Shown: positions 42,427 to 60,080 of the stretch, in pieces
How the letters are laid out: each line of letters begins with the position of its first letter
Position numbering within the stretch: position 1 is the first letter of the stretch
Assembly (NCBI GenBank): GCA_002733865.1
Contig: NVXM01000030.1
Coordinates: 1-64,000, forward strand
Reading direction: 5' to 3'
Source of the DNA: Sphingopyxis sp.
GTDB lineage: Bacteria; Pseudomonadota; Alphaproteobacteria; Sphingomonadales; Sphingomonadaceae
DNA: 64,000 bases
Made by a program: the position numbers and the translations under genes
Notes under the pieces: generated by a model
Told to the model about the DNA's origin: nothing
The model's input: the letters and a program-made list of their open reading frames with translations, nothing else
Database searches by the model: none

Positions 42427-43107
42427 CTAGACTAGCGGGTCTTGCGGCAGGTTGAACGCGCTCTGCATAGCGCCATCATTTAGGTTCAACCAAGCCAATA
42501 TCAGGGCTGCGCCGATCAACACAGCTGCGGCAATTTTCTGGAACCGGTCCTGCGCCTGATCGGCCGTGCTCAAGCGCCGCGCCCTGGAAGCAAGGCTGGC
42601 ATAAAAGGTCAGTCCAGTGGTTTCGGTGATTACCGTCAATCCCGCCAGTATCGCAAATTGCAGCAGGATATTGCCGCCTGGATCAATGAAGGGCGGAATG
42701 AACGCCGTATAGAAAAGCAGCGCCTTGGGATTAGACATATGCACCGCCAGGCCATTGAGAAACCCCTTTCCTAAACTTGCCCGCTGCCCGGACAATGTCG
42801 CCAATGCGCTCCCGGTCCCGCAGAACATTCTCAAACCCATCCAGATCAAATAAGCTACTCCGAGCCAGCGGAGCACGGAATAAGCAGCCGGAACGGCCTG
42901 TATCAGGGCAATCAGGCCAAAGGCCGTCAGCCCGTACCAGATGAAATTACCAACATTTACGCCGACGATCGGCCCCAGCGCGCCGCGCATTCCTCCTGCT
43001 GGTCCCTGCGGCAGAGCATGGCTCACAGTGACCAGTGTCGCCGGACCGGGAGTGAGGCAGAACATCATGTCGGCAACCAGAAATAACAGGATAGCTTCGA
43101 TCGGCAT
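42427..43107 (-). CDS. LysE/RhtB family amino acid exporter
   Basis: 226 residues with about six membrane helices. The LysE-type start (FLVADMMFCLTPGPATLVTVSHAL) and the GLAVHMSNPKALLFYTAFIP segment are characteristic. Such transporters export amino acids or homoserine lactone-like compounds by proton antiport. Probably transcribed with the M48 gene, which begins 6 bp beyond its stop. Confidence 0.9.
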   Translation of the reverse strand: MPIEAILLFLVADMMFCLTPGPATLVTVSHALPQGPAGGMRGALGPIVGVNVGNFIWYGLTAFGLIALIQAVPAAYSVLRWLGVAYLIWMGLRMFCGTGSALATLSGQRASLGKGFLNGLAVHMSNPKALLFYTAFIPPFIDPGGNILLQFAILAGLTVITETTGLTFYASLASRARRLSTADQAQDRFQKIAAAVLIGAALILAWLNLNDGAMQSAFNLPQDPLV

Positions 43108-43333
43108 TAATATTCAGCCCTGCTTTCCTGATGAACTTTACAAACTTTACAGTGTAATATCAAAAATATTCGCAGGTTCGATTTTGGTACCAAACGCGCT
43201 CGCCTGGACGGAAAAGAGGTTTGTTGTGATGCAGTCTTTTGCCATGGCTCGAATCCATATTTCTTCGTCAAAGAAACAGAGAATAGATAATGTGGCTGCT
43301 GTAGGACAGAAAAATAGGCGGGCGTAGCACGGG
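43108..43333. other. Intergenic region between the LysE exporter and LysR genes
   Basis: About 226 bp with no convincing gene; nothing recognisable beyond the leftward promoter region required by the LysE gene. Confidence 0.4.
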
Positions 43334-44224
43334 CTAGCGCAGATTAACCTTGAGAAAATTAACGAGTGCATCGACCCGCGCCGGGCGCAGGCGGGAAGGG
43401 GGCATGACGATATTGAGCGAGATATCGCCCATCCGCCATCCGGGCAGAATATTGATCAGACTTCCTGCATCCAATGCATTCTGACATAAAAAGTCGGGCA
43501 AATAACCGATACCCCGACCCGCGATCAGCGCCGGGAGCATGACATCGCCGTTGTTGCTCTGGAACCGGCGCTTCGGACGCACATTCACTGTCTGCCCGTC
43601 TGGACCGGTGATGTGCCAGACCTCGGAGCTTTGCGTGTTGGAATATAGAAAACAATCGTGATCGGCCAGTTCGCCGGGTGTCCGGGGTTCGCTCATTCGC
43701 GTGATGTAGGCGGGAGCGGCGATGAAATAGACTTCTACGTTGCGCAGCTGGATAACTCTGAGGCTGCTGTCCGGAAGATCAGCAATGCGGATCGCGCAAT
43801 CGAAGCCTTCCTCGACCAAGTCTACCTGTGCATCGTTGAGTTGGAGGTCAACGGTGATTTCCGGATAGGCGCACATGAAATCCGCGATCACCGGCGCAAG
43901 ATGGGAAAGGCCGTAACTGAGCGGTGCGGCGAGACGGACCTGACCTTTAAGCAGATGTGTCGTATCGCGCGCGGCTTCCATCGCCGCCTCGCCGACATGG
44001 GCAATTTGCTGGGCATGAGGCAGAAGCGCCTGCCCGGCTGTCGAGAGCGATATTTTCCGCGAGGTACGGTGGAACAACACTGTGCCCAGCGACAGTTCCA
44101 GGCGCGAAATCGCTTTTGAAATGGTTGGCTTCGATAGGCCCAGCTCGTCGGCGGCAGCGGTGAAGCTGCCCAGTCGCGCCACCGCTTCCAGTATCGCCCA
44201 TGCTTCATAGTCGGGAAGAGCCAT
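43334..44224 (-). CDS. LysR-family transcriptional regulator
   Basis: 296 residues. The N-terminal winged helix-turn-helix reads AWAILEAVARLGSFTAAADELGLSKPTISKAISRLE; the effector domain begins near residue 90. Its start is divergent from a pirin gene with 126 bp between, an arrangement typical of LysR proteins that control the divergent operon. The pirin and WrbA genes suggest quinone or oxidative stress as the inducer, by inference. Confidence 0.92.
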   Translation of the reverse strand: MALPDYEAWAILEAVARLGSFTAAADELGLSKPTISKAISRLELSLGTVLFHRTSRKISLSTAGQALLPHAQQIAHVGEAAMEAARDTTHLLKGQVRLAAPLSYGLSHLAPVIADFMCAYPEITVDLQLNDAQVDLVEEGFDCAIRIADLPDSSLRVIQLRNVEVYFIAAPAYITRMSEPRTPGELADHDCFLYSNTQSSEVWHITGPDGQTVNVRPKRRFQSNNGDVMLPALIAGRGIGYLPDFLCQNALDAGSLINILPGWRMGDISLNIVMPPSRLRPARVDALVNFLKVNLR

Positions 44225-44259
44225 ATCCTGATATTAGATAATAATACGAAACAATCAAA

Positions 44260-44281
44260 TTCTAAATTCTCTATTTTAGAA
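44260..44281. promoter_or_regulatory. Palindromic candidate operator between the LysR and pirin genes
   Basis: TTCTAAA (44260-44266) and TTTAGAA (44275-44281) form a perfect 7-bp inverted repeat around an AT-rich 8-bp centre, fitting the T-N11-A style of LysR binding sites. The surrounding 60 bp are unusually AT-rich. Confidence 0.55.
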
Positions 44282-44350
44282 ACAAACACAATATCCTATC
44301 TCAGTTGCAACCGGGGCGGAAACGATGCCGCTCCAACGAGGAGAAAGACA

Positions 44351-45067
44351 ATGATTGAGAAACGCGAATTTAAACAGCTCGCTCATGTTGACCATGAATG
44401 GCTGCAGGCACGCCATCATTTTTCCTTTGGCAAATACTGGGATCCATCACGCATGGGCTTTGGCCCGATCCGGGTTTGGAATGATGACGAGATCCAGCCC
44501 AAGACCGGATTTCCAATGCATGGCCACAAGGATATGGAAATCATCACATATGTTCGCGAAGGGGCTATCACCCATCGCGACAATATGGGCAATGAAGGCC
44601 GCACCGAGGCTGGAGATGTTCAGGTGATGAGTGCCGGCACCGGAGTGATGCACAGCGAATATAATCTCGAAGATGAGCAGACCCGCCTGTTCCAGATCTG
44701 GATTGAACCGCGGGCGGCCGGCGGCGCTCCCCATTGGGATGCCAAGGCGTTCCCGAAAGGCGATCGCTCCGACCAGCTGGAAATTCTGGCTAGCGGCTTT
44801 GATCAGGATATTGCCGGTGGTGCGCTGAAGATCGGAGCCGAGGCGCGCTTCTATGGTGCGACGCTGACACCTAGAGCCACCATTGAACATCAGATTGCCG
44901 ATGGGGCCCATATCTATCTGGTCGGTTCGGCCGGTCAGGTTCGGGTCAATGGCGAACTGGTCGAAGCAAGAGACTCATTGGCCATCAGGGATGTCGAGTC
45001 GTTGCAGATTGAAGCGATCGACGATGCCGAGTTTGTATTTGTCGAAGCCTGGGAATCCCAGAACTAA
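44351..45067 (+). CDS. Pirin family protein (quercetinase-like bicupin)
   Basis: 238 residues. N-terminal cupin with the metal-binding HGHKDMEIITYVREG, GDVQVMSAGTGVMHSEYN (second ligand group); a C-terminal cupin region follows. Bacterial pirins can act as quercetin 2,3-dioxygenases or redox sensors. A GAGGAG site precedes the ATG. It is the first gene of the set divergent from the LysR regulator and is followed by wrbA. Confidence 0.92.
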   Translation: MIEKREFKQLAHVDHEWLQARHHFSFGKYWDPSRMGFGPIRVWNDDEIQPKTGFPMHGHKDMEIITYVREGAITHRDNMGNEGRTEAGDVQVMSAGTGVMHSEYNLEDEQTRLFQIWIEPRAAGGAPHWDAKAFPKGDRSDQLEILASGFDQDIAGGALKIGAEARFYGATLTPRATIEHQIADGAHIYLVGSAGQVRVNGELVEARDSLAIRDVESLQIEAIDDAEFVFVEAWESQN

Positions 45068-45141
45068 CACCCGCAAGAAGCAGCGCCGCCAAACTGGCGC
45101 TGCTTCATTTTATCCCACCCAAATTAAACTGGAGAATGAAA

Positions 45142-45741
45142 ATGGCGAAAATACTGATACTCTATTACTCTTCCTACGGTCATGTTGACGCCCTGGCTCA
45201 GGCCATCGCGGACGGTGCAAGCGAAGCGGGCGGCGAGGTGACTATTGGCCGTGTTCCCGAGACGGCACCACAGGAAGTCGTCGAAGCGGCGGGCTTTTCA
45301 TCCAATGACGACCATCCGGTCATCGAGCCCGATCAGCTGGCCGACTATGATGCGATCATCGTGGGCTCTCCGACCCGCTTTGGCCGTATGTCGAGCCAGA
45401 TGGCGTCGTTCTGGGACCGTACCGGCGGCCTCTGGATGAAAGGCGCGCTGGTCGGCAAGGTTGGCGCTTCGTTTACCTCCACCGCTTCGCAAAATGGCGG
45501 TCAGGAAACGACACAATTTTCGATCCTTACCAATCTCCTGCACCATGGCATGACCATTGTCGGACTGGACTATGGCTTTGACGGTCAGATGAGCAATGAC
45601 GCGATTGTCGGCGGGTCCCCTTATGGCGTGTCGACCGTCGCCGGTGGTGATGGCAGCCGCAGCCCTCATGATATTGACCTGGAGGGCGCAAAATATCTCG
45701 GTGGGAAGGTCGCCAGGTTAGCCGCCAAGCTTGCCGAATAA
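45142..45741 (+). CDS. wrbA: NAD(P)H:quinone oxidoreductase, WrbA type
   Basis: 199 residues, flavodoxin-like. The FMN phosphate loop YYSSYGHVDALAQAIADG, the GSPTRFGRMSSQMASFWD region and the TASQNGGQET loop are typical of WrbA tetramers, which reduce quinones by two electrons. ATG 45142 lies 7 bp after GGAG; ATG 45136 is less likely. Together with pirin it forms a LysR-linked redox group. Confidence 0.94.
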   Translation: MAKILILYYSSYGHVDALAQAIADGASEAGGEVTIGRVPETAPQEVVEAAGFSSNDDHPVIEPDQLADYDAIIVGSPTRFGRMSSQMASFWDRTGGLWMKGALVGKVGASFTSTASQNGGQETTQFSILTNLLHHGMTIVGLDYGFDGQMSNDAIVGGSPYGVSTVAGGDGSRSPHDIDLEGAKYLGGKVARLAAKLAE

Positions 45742-45754
45742 AAAACACGGCAAC

Positions 45755-45794
45755 AAAAAAGCCCCGCTGGATATTCTCCAGCGGGGCTTTTTTT
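45755..45794. terminator. Bidirectional terminator between wrbA and rpoC
   Basis: Stem GCCCCGCTGGA (45761-45771) with TCCAGCGGGGC (45777-45787), flanked by A-rich and T-rich tracts on either side, so it can work for both the rightward wrbA and the leftward rpoC transcripts. Confidence 0.9.
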
Positions 45795-45817
45795 AATTCG
45801 TTTCAGAGCGGGACGAT

Positions 45818-50212
<4,395 letters not shown>

Positions 50213-50275
50213 GTCTTAATTCCTCTTGGGCTTTCGCCCCAAATTTGAAATGCTGCGGGGTGTGAAACTAGCGCC

Positions 50276-54673
<4,398 letters not shown>

Positions 54674-54742
54674 ATAGTTTTGCCTTCTCGCCATCGCCGG
54701 AAAACCGGCGGAAAATCAATATGTGGAGGCGCTCCAAGACAA

Positions 54743-54785
54743 CAAAAGCCGCATGTTCCCCAAAGTGGGAAACTGCAGCTTTTTA
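54743..54785 (-). promoter_or_regulatory. Hairpin in the rpoB leader (possible attenuator)
   Basis: Reading leftward: AAAAGC, an imperfect long stem with TTTCCC/GGGGAA, then GCTTTTGTTGT. The stem plus T-rich tail looks terminator-like and sits in the leader between the promoter and the ATG. It could attenuate rpoB transcription. Confidence 0.5.
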
Positions 54786-54869
54786 GCGTCCTGAAAACCG
54801 TGCAGATTTCATTTCTTCTGGCGCGCCGCGCGACTGCACGCCCTGTCTCGAAATCTGTGGTGAACGCGG

Positions 54870-54898
54870 GATATAGAGAGTTGTTAGATTTCGGTCAA
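54870..54898 (-). promoter_or_regulatory. Candidate sigma-70 promoter of rpoB
   Basis: On the minus strand TTGACC (54893-54898) and TATATC (54870-54875) are 17 bp apart, close to consensus. The leader to the rpoB ATG would be about 190 nt. Confidence 0.7.
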
Positions 54899-54950
54899 GG
54901 GGGCGGTGCCGATTGATGAAGCCTTTTGACTGTCAATTCGGTGTTCTTCT

Positions 54951-56930
54951 TCAATCGCGCGGCTTCTCCGACCGGTTCTGCCACCGGGCGGAGCCCCAGA
55001 CCCGGATCAGGCGATCGACCCGGTCTTTGAAACGGCCGGTCAAGCCGTCGGCATTTGCACAGCGGTTTTGCTCGACCAGGCAGGCTTCGCCGGTATCAAG
55101 CCGCAGGCTCGTCAACCGTGTACCGCCTTCAGCGATACCGATCTGGGTCGGTCGATCGAGATCGCCGATCATCATCAATACCGGTTTTTCCGCCACATGC
55201 GGCTTTTTCCCCTGAAGCAATGACAGGATGATCGACCGATAATCGCTCAGTCCAATCGGTCCATCGGCGGTCACACCGGGGCGGTTGGTGACCAGAAATG
55301 TGCCATATTGCCGGTAATTGATATTGTGGCCGTGACCGAGCAGTCCGTCTTCGAACAGATCCTCGCCATGGTCGCCGGTTATGACGACCATGCTATTGTC
55401 CCATACCCCATCCCGCTTCAGTCTGGAAACCAGTTCGCCCAGTTTCTGGTCGGAGTAGTTTACCGCGTTCCAATAGGTTTTCTGCAGCGCACTCCGGTTT
55501 TGCTGACTGATCTCGGAACGAGGCAAGGCTCTGTCCGTCAATGTGAGCGGCATGCCCTCATGAAAATAGGGGAAATGCGGAGATTGGAAATTGAAATAGA
55601 TAAATTGCGGCTGGGCCCAATCCGAGGGCTTTGCATATTCTTTCGCAAAAGCGTGCAGAAGATGGCTTTCGTCAATCAGGATCGAACCTTGGGCGGCGTT
55701 GCTGAAGGCGCGGAGATCTTTCAGCTTTTCACCATCGATAAATATATCGGCATTTTCCCGCATGCCGACGGTTTTGGAAATGCCGCCAAAGTCTTCCGGC
55801 TGGCCCGAGAAAACCGAAATCTCATAGCCGCTGGATTTCAGTTCACGGAACAGGGAGGGGGACCCGCTTTCCGGCTGCAGCGCGCCGCTAAACAGGGATT
55901 TGAGCGATGCAGTGGTGAAGCCGACATGGCTAAAGACAGGAGCAAGGATACTGCCTGATTTTGCAATGGCTTCGAGATTGGGGGCAACCGGTTTGCCATT
56001 GATCCGCTTGCCGATCGTATCGTAGCGAGCGCTCTCCATGACAATCACGATAAGATTGGGGCGGTTGCCCTCAATCAGGCGGATGGGCTGTTGCGCTGTC
56101 ATCTCCTCCAGCTGCAAATCGCCGCCATAGCCATCTTCGTCGATGCCATTGTCGGGGACATCGAGCGCCAGCGGATAGCGGGAGCCATCAAAAGGGTAGC
56201 GGTCCGGCATGGTAGAGACCCATCCGTAACCATCGCGGTCGAAATCGGTAACTGTATTGGCAGCCTGGGTAAACAGGCCCCAGGCAAGTGTGCGATTGAG
56301 GCCATTGTGGACATCGATGGACACCGATGGGACGGTCACGGCCAGCAGCAGCGTTGAGAAAAACAGGCCGATGAAAAGGCGTCCCCGGGCCGGCCAGACC
56401 GGATCAGTCGGCCGCACCGGGAACTTTCGGGAAAGCCATCGGAAAATAAAGAAATAGGCGGCCAAGCCGATCACCAGCGCGGCAATGCCGATGAAAATCT
56501 CGTTGGATACGAATAGCAGGGCATCGGTGAGGCTGCCGCCGCCGAGATTGGCCATCAGCGCAAAGCTCATGGTGTCGCTGAAATATTGGTGCAGCTGGAA
56601 CGTCAGCGCGAGCAGCAGAATATACCCGCCGCCGACAATGGTGATCAGCAGGAATACGGGTGGCCAAGACCTTTGACTGCGGAAAACCCGGACGATGATC
56701 CACCAGATTCCCGTGATCAGCATGGTGATCGAAGAGATATAGCCGACGAGGAAAATGAGCCGTTCCAAGAATGTGTCAACCGCCTGAGACTGGCCAAAGC
56801 CACCGGTGAACAATCCATATTTACGGTCAGCCAGTGCCAGTTCCAGGCCGCCAAGCACGAAGACCACAGCAAACAGGATGGCGAACCAGGCCGTTCCGCG
56901 CCTGTCGCTTTTGGTGAAGAAATCTATCAT
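54951..56930 (-). CDS. Sulfatase-like alkaline-phosphatase-superfamily membrane protein
   Basis: 659 residues. Five predicted N-terminal membrane helices (within residues 15-215) are followed by a periplasmic alkaline-phosphatase/sulfatase-type domain: NLIVIVMESARYD, the nucleophile region GFTTASLKSLFSG, and ITGDHGEDLFEDG and GHGHN metal-site motifs. It resembles LtaS/PbgA-like phosphoglycerol or phosphoethanolamine transferases. Between membrane part and catalytic domain two Asp-rich loops (DFDRDGYG and GIDEDGYGGD, about 230-270) look like EF-hand/thrombospondin-type calcium sites. Downstream of TetR, upstream of rpoB. Confidence 0.85.
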   Translation of the reverse strand: MIDFFTKSDRRGTAWFAILFAVVFVLGGLELALADRKYGLFTGGFGQSQAVDTFLERLIFLVGYISSITMLITGIWWIIVRVFRSQRSWPPVFLLITIVGGGYILLLALTFQLHQYFSDTMSFALMANLGGGSLTDALLFVSNEIFIGIAALVIGLAAYFFIFRWLSRKFPVRPTDPVWPARGRLFIGLFFSTLLLAVTVPSVSIDVHNGLNRTLAWGLFTQAANTVTDFDRDGYGWVSTMPDRYPFDGSRYPLALDVPDNGIDEDGYGGDLQLEEMTAQQPIRLIEGNRPNLIVIVMESARYDTIGKRINGKPVAPNLEAIAKSGSILAPVFSHVGFTTASLKSLFSGALQPESGSPSLFRELKSSGYEISVFSGQPEDFGGISKTVGMRENADIFIDGEKLKDLRAFSNAAQGSILIDESHLLHAFAKEYAKPSDWAQPQFIYFNFQSPHFPYFHEGMPLTLTDRALPRSEISQQNRSALQKTYWNAVNYSDQKLGELVSRLKRDGVWDNSMVVITGDHGEDLFEDGLLGHGHNINYRQYGTFLVTNRPGVTADGPIGLSDYRSIILSLLQGKKPHVAEKPVLMMIGDLDRPTQIGIAEGGTRLTSLRLDTGEACLVEQNRCANADGLTGRFKDRVDRLIRVWGSARWQNRSEKPRD

Positions 56931-57036
56931 CTGTCTTGTTCTGTTTCCCGCCTGACAATCGAGACGGAGCGCTAGCAGAATCCGGTAAAAGGCAGGTTAA
57001 ACATGATCCAGGTCAGCTGGCTGGTGGTGGACTGGG

Positions 57037-57609
57037 TTAGCAGGCGCGGAAATCCGTCATCCGCACCACCTTGCGGACCATCGCCGGATCATAGGAGACC
57101 TGGCCATCGAGGATCAGCATCGCCAGCCCGTGGACCAGCGACCAGGCGTGGAGGGCGGCGGCGGCGCGCTCATCCGTGGACATTTCATCCGGCATCATCG
57201 CAGCAATGCCGGAGCGCAGCTGATGAAAGGCTTCGCCCATCGCGGTTGGATCATCGGTGGCGAGATCGACCTGGCCGACGCGGCTGTAGATCAGGCGCAG
57301 CAACGCCGGGTTTTCGACCGCCCATGTCACATAGGTAACCCCGACCTCGGCGAAACCTTCATAGCCGCCGCCCGCTTGCGATGCCGCTTCGGCCTGGTGG
57401 CGGCCAAGCCGGTTGAGGCCTTCCAGCGCCAACGCGTCGAGCAGCGCATCCTTGTTCGGGAAGTGGCGGTACAGGGCTGTTGCCGAGACGCCGAGGTCGC
57501 GGGCGAGGGCGCGCAGGCCGAGATCGGGCTGCTCCTGGTTCGCCAGCCGCTCCATCCCCATTTCCAGCGCCGCCGCGCGCAAGTCACCGTGATGATAGGG
57601 CGCGTTCAC
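57037..57609 (-). CDS. TetR/AcrR family transcriptional regulator
   Basis: 190 residues from the GTG at 57609 (GAGG upstream), starting MNAPYHHGDLRAAAL, a typical start for the TetR_C_33-type regulators. The DNA-binding helices lie at LRALARDLGVSATALYRHFPNKDALLDAL. The C-terminal ligand domain is unremarkable. The longer frame from 57651 is less likely. Divergent from a carotenoid oxygenase, which it probably represses. Confidence 0.9.
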   Translation of the reverse strand: MNAPYHHGDLRAAALEMGMERLANQEQPDLGLRALARDLGVSATALYRHFPNKDALLDALALEGLNRLGRHQAEAASQAGGGYEGFAEVGVTYVTWAVENPALLRLIYSRVGQVDLATDDPTAMGEAFHQLRSGIAAMMPDEMSTDERAAAALHAWSLVHGLAMLILDGQVSYDPAMVRKVVRMTDFRAC

Positions 57610-57769
57610 CGGGAGACCTCGCAGTGGAAGAAATGGAAGCATCTTTTGCATTTTGGCAGAGTCATGTTGACACTGTTATCATTGATTGGCATGTTAACAG
57701 CATAAACATTGCGAGTCGATTTGCCAACAGCTGTGTTGTTGGATTCGTATTCCAGGAAAGGAACCGCCG
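57610..57769. promoter_or_regulatory. Divergent promoter region, TetR gene / carotenoid oxygenase gene
   Basis: 160 bp holding TGTTGACA (57665-57672) and the perfect palindrome TGTTAACA (57692-57699), 27 bp apart. The first contains TTGACA, a -35 candidate for the oxygenase. These octamers are plausible TetR operators. Confidence 0.4.
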
Positions 57770-59215
57770 ATGGCCTCTGTAATTGAAAAGACAATCCGTT
57801 CCGCCGTGACCCCGATGATCACCGCTGTTGCCAATTATAACCGCAAGCGCCTGCCCGAGCCCAATGGCGGGCATCCGTTTCTGGGCGGGATCCATGCGCC
57901 GATGCAGAGCGAGGAGACGATTGCGGCGATGCAGGTCACCGGCAATATCCCGGAACAGCTCGATGGACGCTATCTGCGGATCGGGCCCAATCCGCTGAAA
58001 GAAGCCCATAGCCCCAGCCATCACTGGTTTGTCGGCGACGGAATGGCGCATGGCATCCGGATCAAGGGCGGCGAGGCGGCCTGGTATCGCAACCGCTGGG
58101 TTCGCAGCAATGCCGTCAGCGATGCGCTCGGCGAGCCGCGCAAGCCGGGGATGCGCAATCCGCGGTCCGATACTGCCAATACCAATATCGTCGGCATCGA
58201 CGGCCGGACCTTTGCGATTGTCGAGGCAGGCGGCTTTCCGGTCGAGCTGAACGACGAGCTGGACACGATCAAGCATAATCCCTTCGACGGCACGCTGACC
58301 CACGCCTTTTCCGCCCACCCGCATCTCGATCCGAAAACCGGAGAGCGGCATGCGATTTGCTATGATGCAGCGACGCAGGACACGGTCTGGCATGTGGTGG
58401 TCGATGCGGCTGGCAAGGTCACGCGCGAAGAGCCGATAGCGGTCAAGGACGGCCCATCGATTCACGATTGTGCAATTACCGAAAATTATGTGCTCGTGCT
58501 GGATCTGCCGGCGACGCTTTCAATGAAGCGGCTGCTGAAAGGTTTTCAATTTCCCTATGACTGGAACCGGGATCATGGCGCGCGGGTCGGCCTGCTGCCG
58601 AAGAACGGCAGCAATGATGATATTATCTGGTGCGACGTCGAACCCTGTTATGTTTTCCATCCCGCCAATGCGTTCGAGACCGCTGACGGGAAGGTGATCG
58701 TCGATATGGTGGTGCATGAAAGCATGTATGCGCAGTCGCCTTATGGACCGGGCGGCGACTGGGCTCGGTTTGAACGCTGGACGGTCGATCCCGAAACCAA
58801 ATCGGTCGATCGCCAGATCATCCATGACAAAAATCAGGAATTTCCGCGCTATAACGAACGGATGACGGCTCAGCCCTATCGCTATGTCTACAGCGTGGCG
58901 CTGGCGGAAAATGACAGCGGCGTGTTCGATCGCGGCGGGTCGCAGCTGTTCAAGCATGATCTCGAAAGCGGCGAAACACTGACGCGCGAACTGGGCGCAG
59001 AGCGCTATCCGGGAGAATTTGTGTTTGTGCCGCGTTCGGACAGTGAAGGCGATGAAGATGACGGCTGGCTGATCGGGCTGGTGATCGATGCCGCCAACGA
59101 AACCACAGAGCTGCAGATTTTGAACGCCGATGATTTTCTCGGCGAACCGCAGGCGGTCATCCATGTGCCGCACCGCATCCCTCCGGGATTTCATGGCAAT
59201 TGGGTGGAAAGCTAG
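57770..59215 (+). CDS. Carotenoid oxygenase family protein
   Basis: 481 residues, RPE65/lignostilbene dioxygenase type. The four His iron ligands fit HAFSAHPH, PSIHDCAI, YVFHPANAF and GFHGNW near the C-terminus. Such enzymes cleave carotenoids, stilbenes or related alkenes oxidatively at a double bond; sphingomonads make carotenoids and degrade aromatic compounds, so either substrate class is possible. No signal sequence. AGGAAAG-type ribosome binding site upstream. Confidence 0.93.
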   Translation: MASVIEKTIRSAVTPMITAVANYNRKRLPEPNGGHPFLGGIHAPMQSEETIAAMQVTGNIPEQLDGRYLRIGPNPLKEAHSPSHHWFVGDGMAHGIRIKGGEAAWYRNRWVRSNAVSDALGEPRKPGMRNPRSDTANTNIVGIDGRTFAIVEAGGFPVELNDELDTIKHNPFDGTLTHAFSAHPHLDPKTGERHAICYDAATQDTVWHVVVDAAGKVTREEPIAVKDGPSIHDCAITENYVLVLDLPATLSMKRLLKGFQFPYDWNRDHGARVGLLPKNGSNDDIIWCDVEPCYVFHPANAFETADGKVIVDMVVHESMYAQSPYGPGGDWARFERWTVDPETKSVDRQIIHDKNQEFPRYNERMTAQPYRYVYSVALAENDSGVFDRGGSQLFKHDLESGETLTRELGAERYPGEFVFVPRSDSEGDEDDGWLIGLVIDAANETTELQILNADDFLGEPQAVIHVPHRIPPGFHGNWVES

Positions 59216-59225
59216 GACAAGGCGC

Positions 59226-60080
59226 TCATTTTAAATCGCCTTCAAAGCGGCACCCTCGAGCCTCCAATATCGGTCGCAGCTCCCGAAACGCCTTTGGCGT
59301 GTCGGTCAGCGGAATGAACGGGTGGAGATGGTGGATCAGGTGATATTGCATGCCCATGGATGCGATATTCCCGACCCGGCTTTTGAAAAATTTGGCATTG
59401 TCATAGCGGCCCTGTTTGACCGCCGGATGATGCGGGGCCCAGCTGAAGAAAAACTGGATATAGGCGATGCCGATATGGCGCGGGGCCCACCAGAGCAGGG
59501 CGGCCTCAATCGCATAGCCGCTCCATGCGAGGGCGAATAAGGCGGCGAAGAAGGTCAGCTGATAAAGCGCTCCGTCGACCAGCACATCGGACCGGCCGAT
59601 CTTTTCCAATATATAGCCATAGCCGCGCAACACGCCGCCCTTGCCGCGTTGCCGCTGGACAAAGCTCTGCCAGATGGCGTGCCACGGGCCTTTGGACCGG
59701 GTTGTGATATCCGGATCATGTTCCGGATGGTTGACATGTTTGTGATGCTCGAAATGGGTCAGTTTCTGGATGCGGTAGGGCATGGCCATCGGCAACAGGC
59801 TGAGATGGCCAACCAGTTCGTTCAGCCAGCGCAGCCTCTGGCCGGGTCTGGCGATCATGCCGTGCACCGCCTCATGCGCCGGCAGGAAACAGGCCATCAC
59901 GTTGACGCAGGCGATCGGGAATGCGAGCCAGAGGGGCAGAATGTCCAGAAAAACCAGAGGCCAGAGCGATAGCCAGATGATCAGATTGCCCAGACCCCAG
60001 ACCGGCACTTCCCAGGGAAAACGATCAGCATATTTGCGGGCGATCATGCGCTCCTGCTTGCGCAGCTCTGCCTCGGTCAT
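59226..60080 (-). CDS. Fatty acid desaturase family protein
   Basis: About 284 residues from the ATG at 60080, which overlaps the preceding small gene's stop (ATGA). Membrane-bound di-iron desaturase signatures: HEAVH (HxxxH), HFEHHKHVNH (HxxHH) and YHLIHHLHP (HxxHH) with membrane helices between. Positions of the His boxes are those of FA desaturase family members; the N-terminal part before 60080 is not family-like. Substrate unknown; carotenoid or lipid modification is possible given the neighbouring oxygenase. Confidence 0.88.
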   Translation of the reverse strand: MTEAELRKQERMIARKYADRFPWEVPVWGLGNLIIWLSLWPLVFLDILPLWLAFPIACVNVMACFLPAHEAVHGMIARPGQRLRWLNELVGHLSLLPMAMPYRIQKLTHFEHHKHVNHPEHDPDITTRSKGPWHAIWQSFVQRQRGKGGVLRGYGYILEKIGRSDVLVDGALYQLTFFAALFALAWSGYAIEAALLWWAPRHIGIAYIQFFFSWAPHHPAVKQGRYDNAKFFKSRVGNIASMGMQYHLIHHLHPFIPLTDTPKAFRELRPILEARGCRFEGDLK

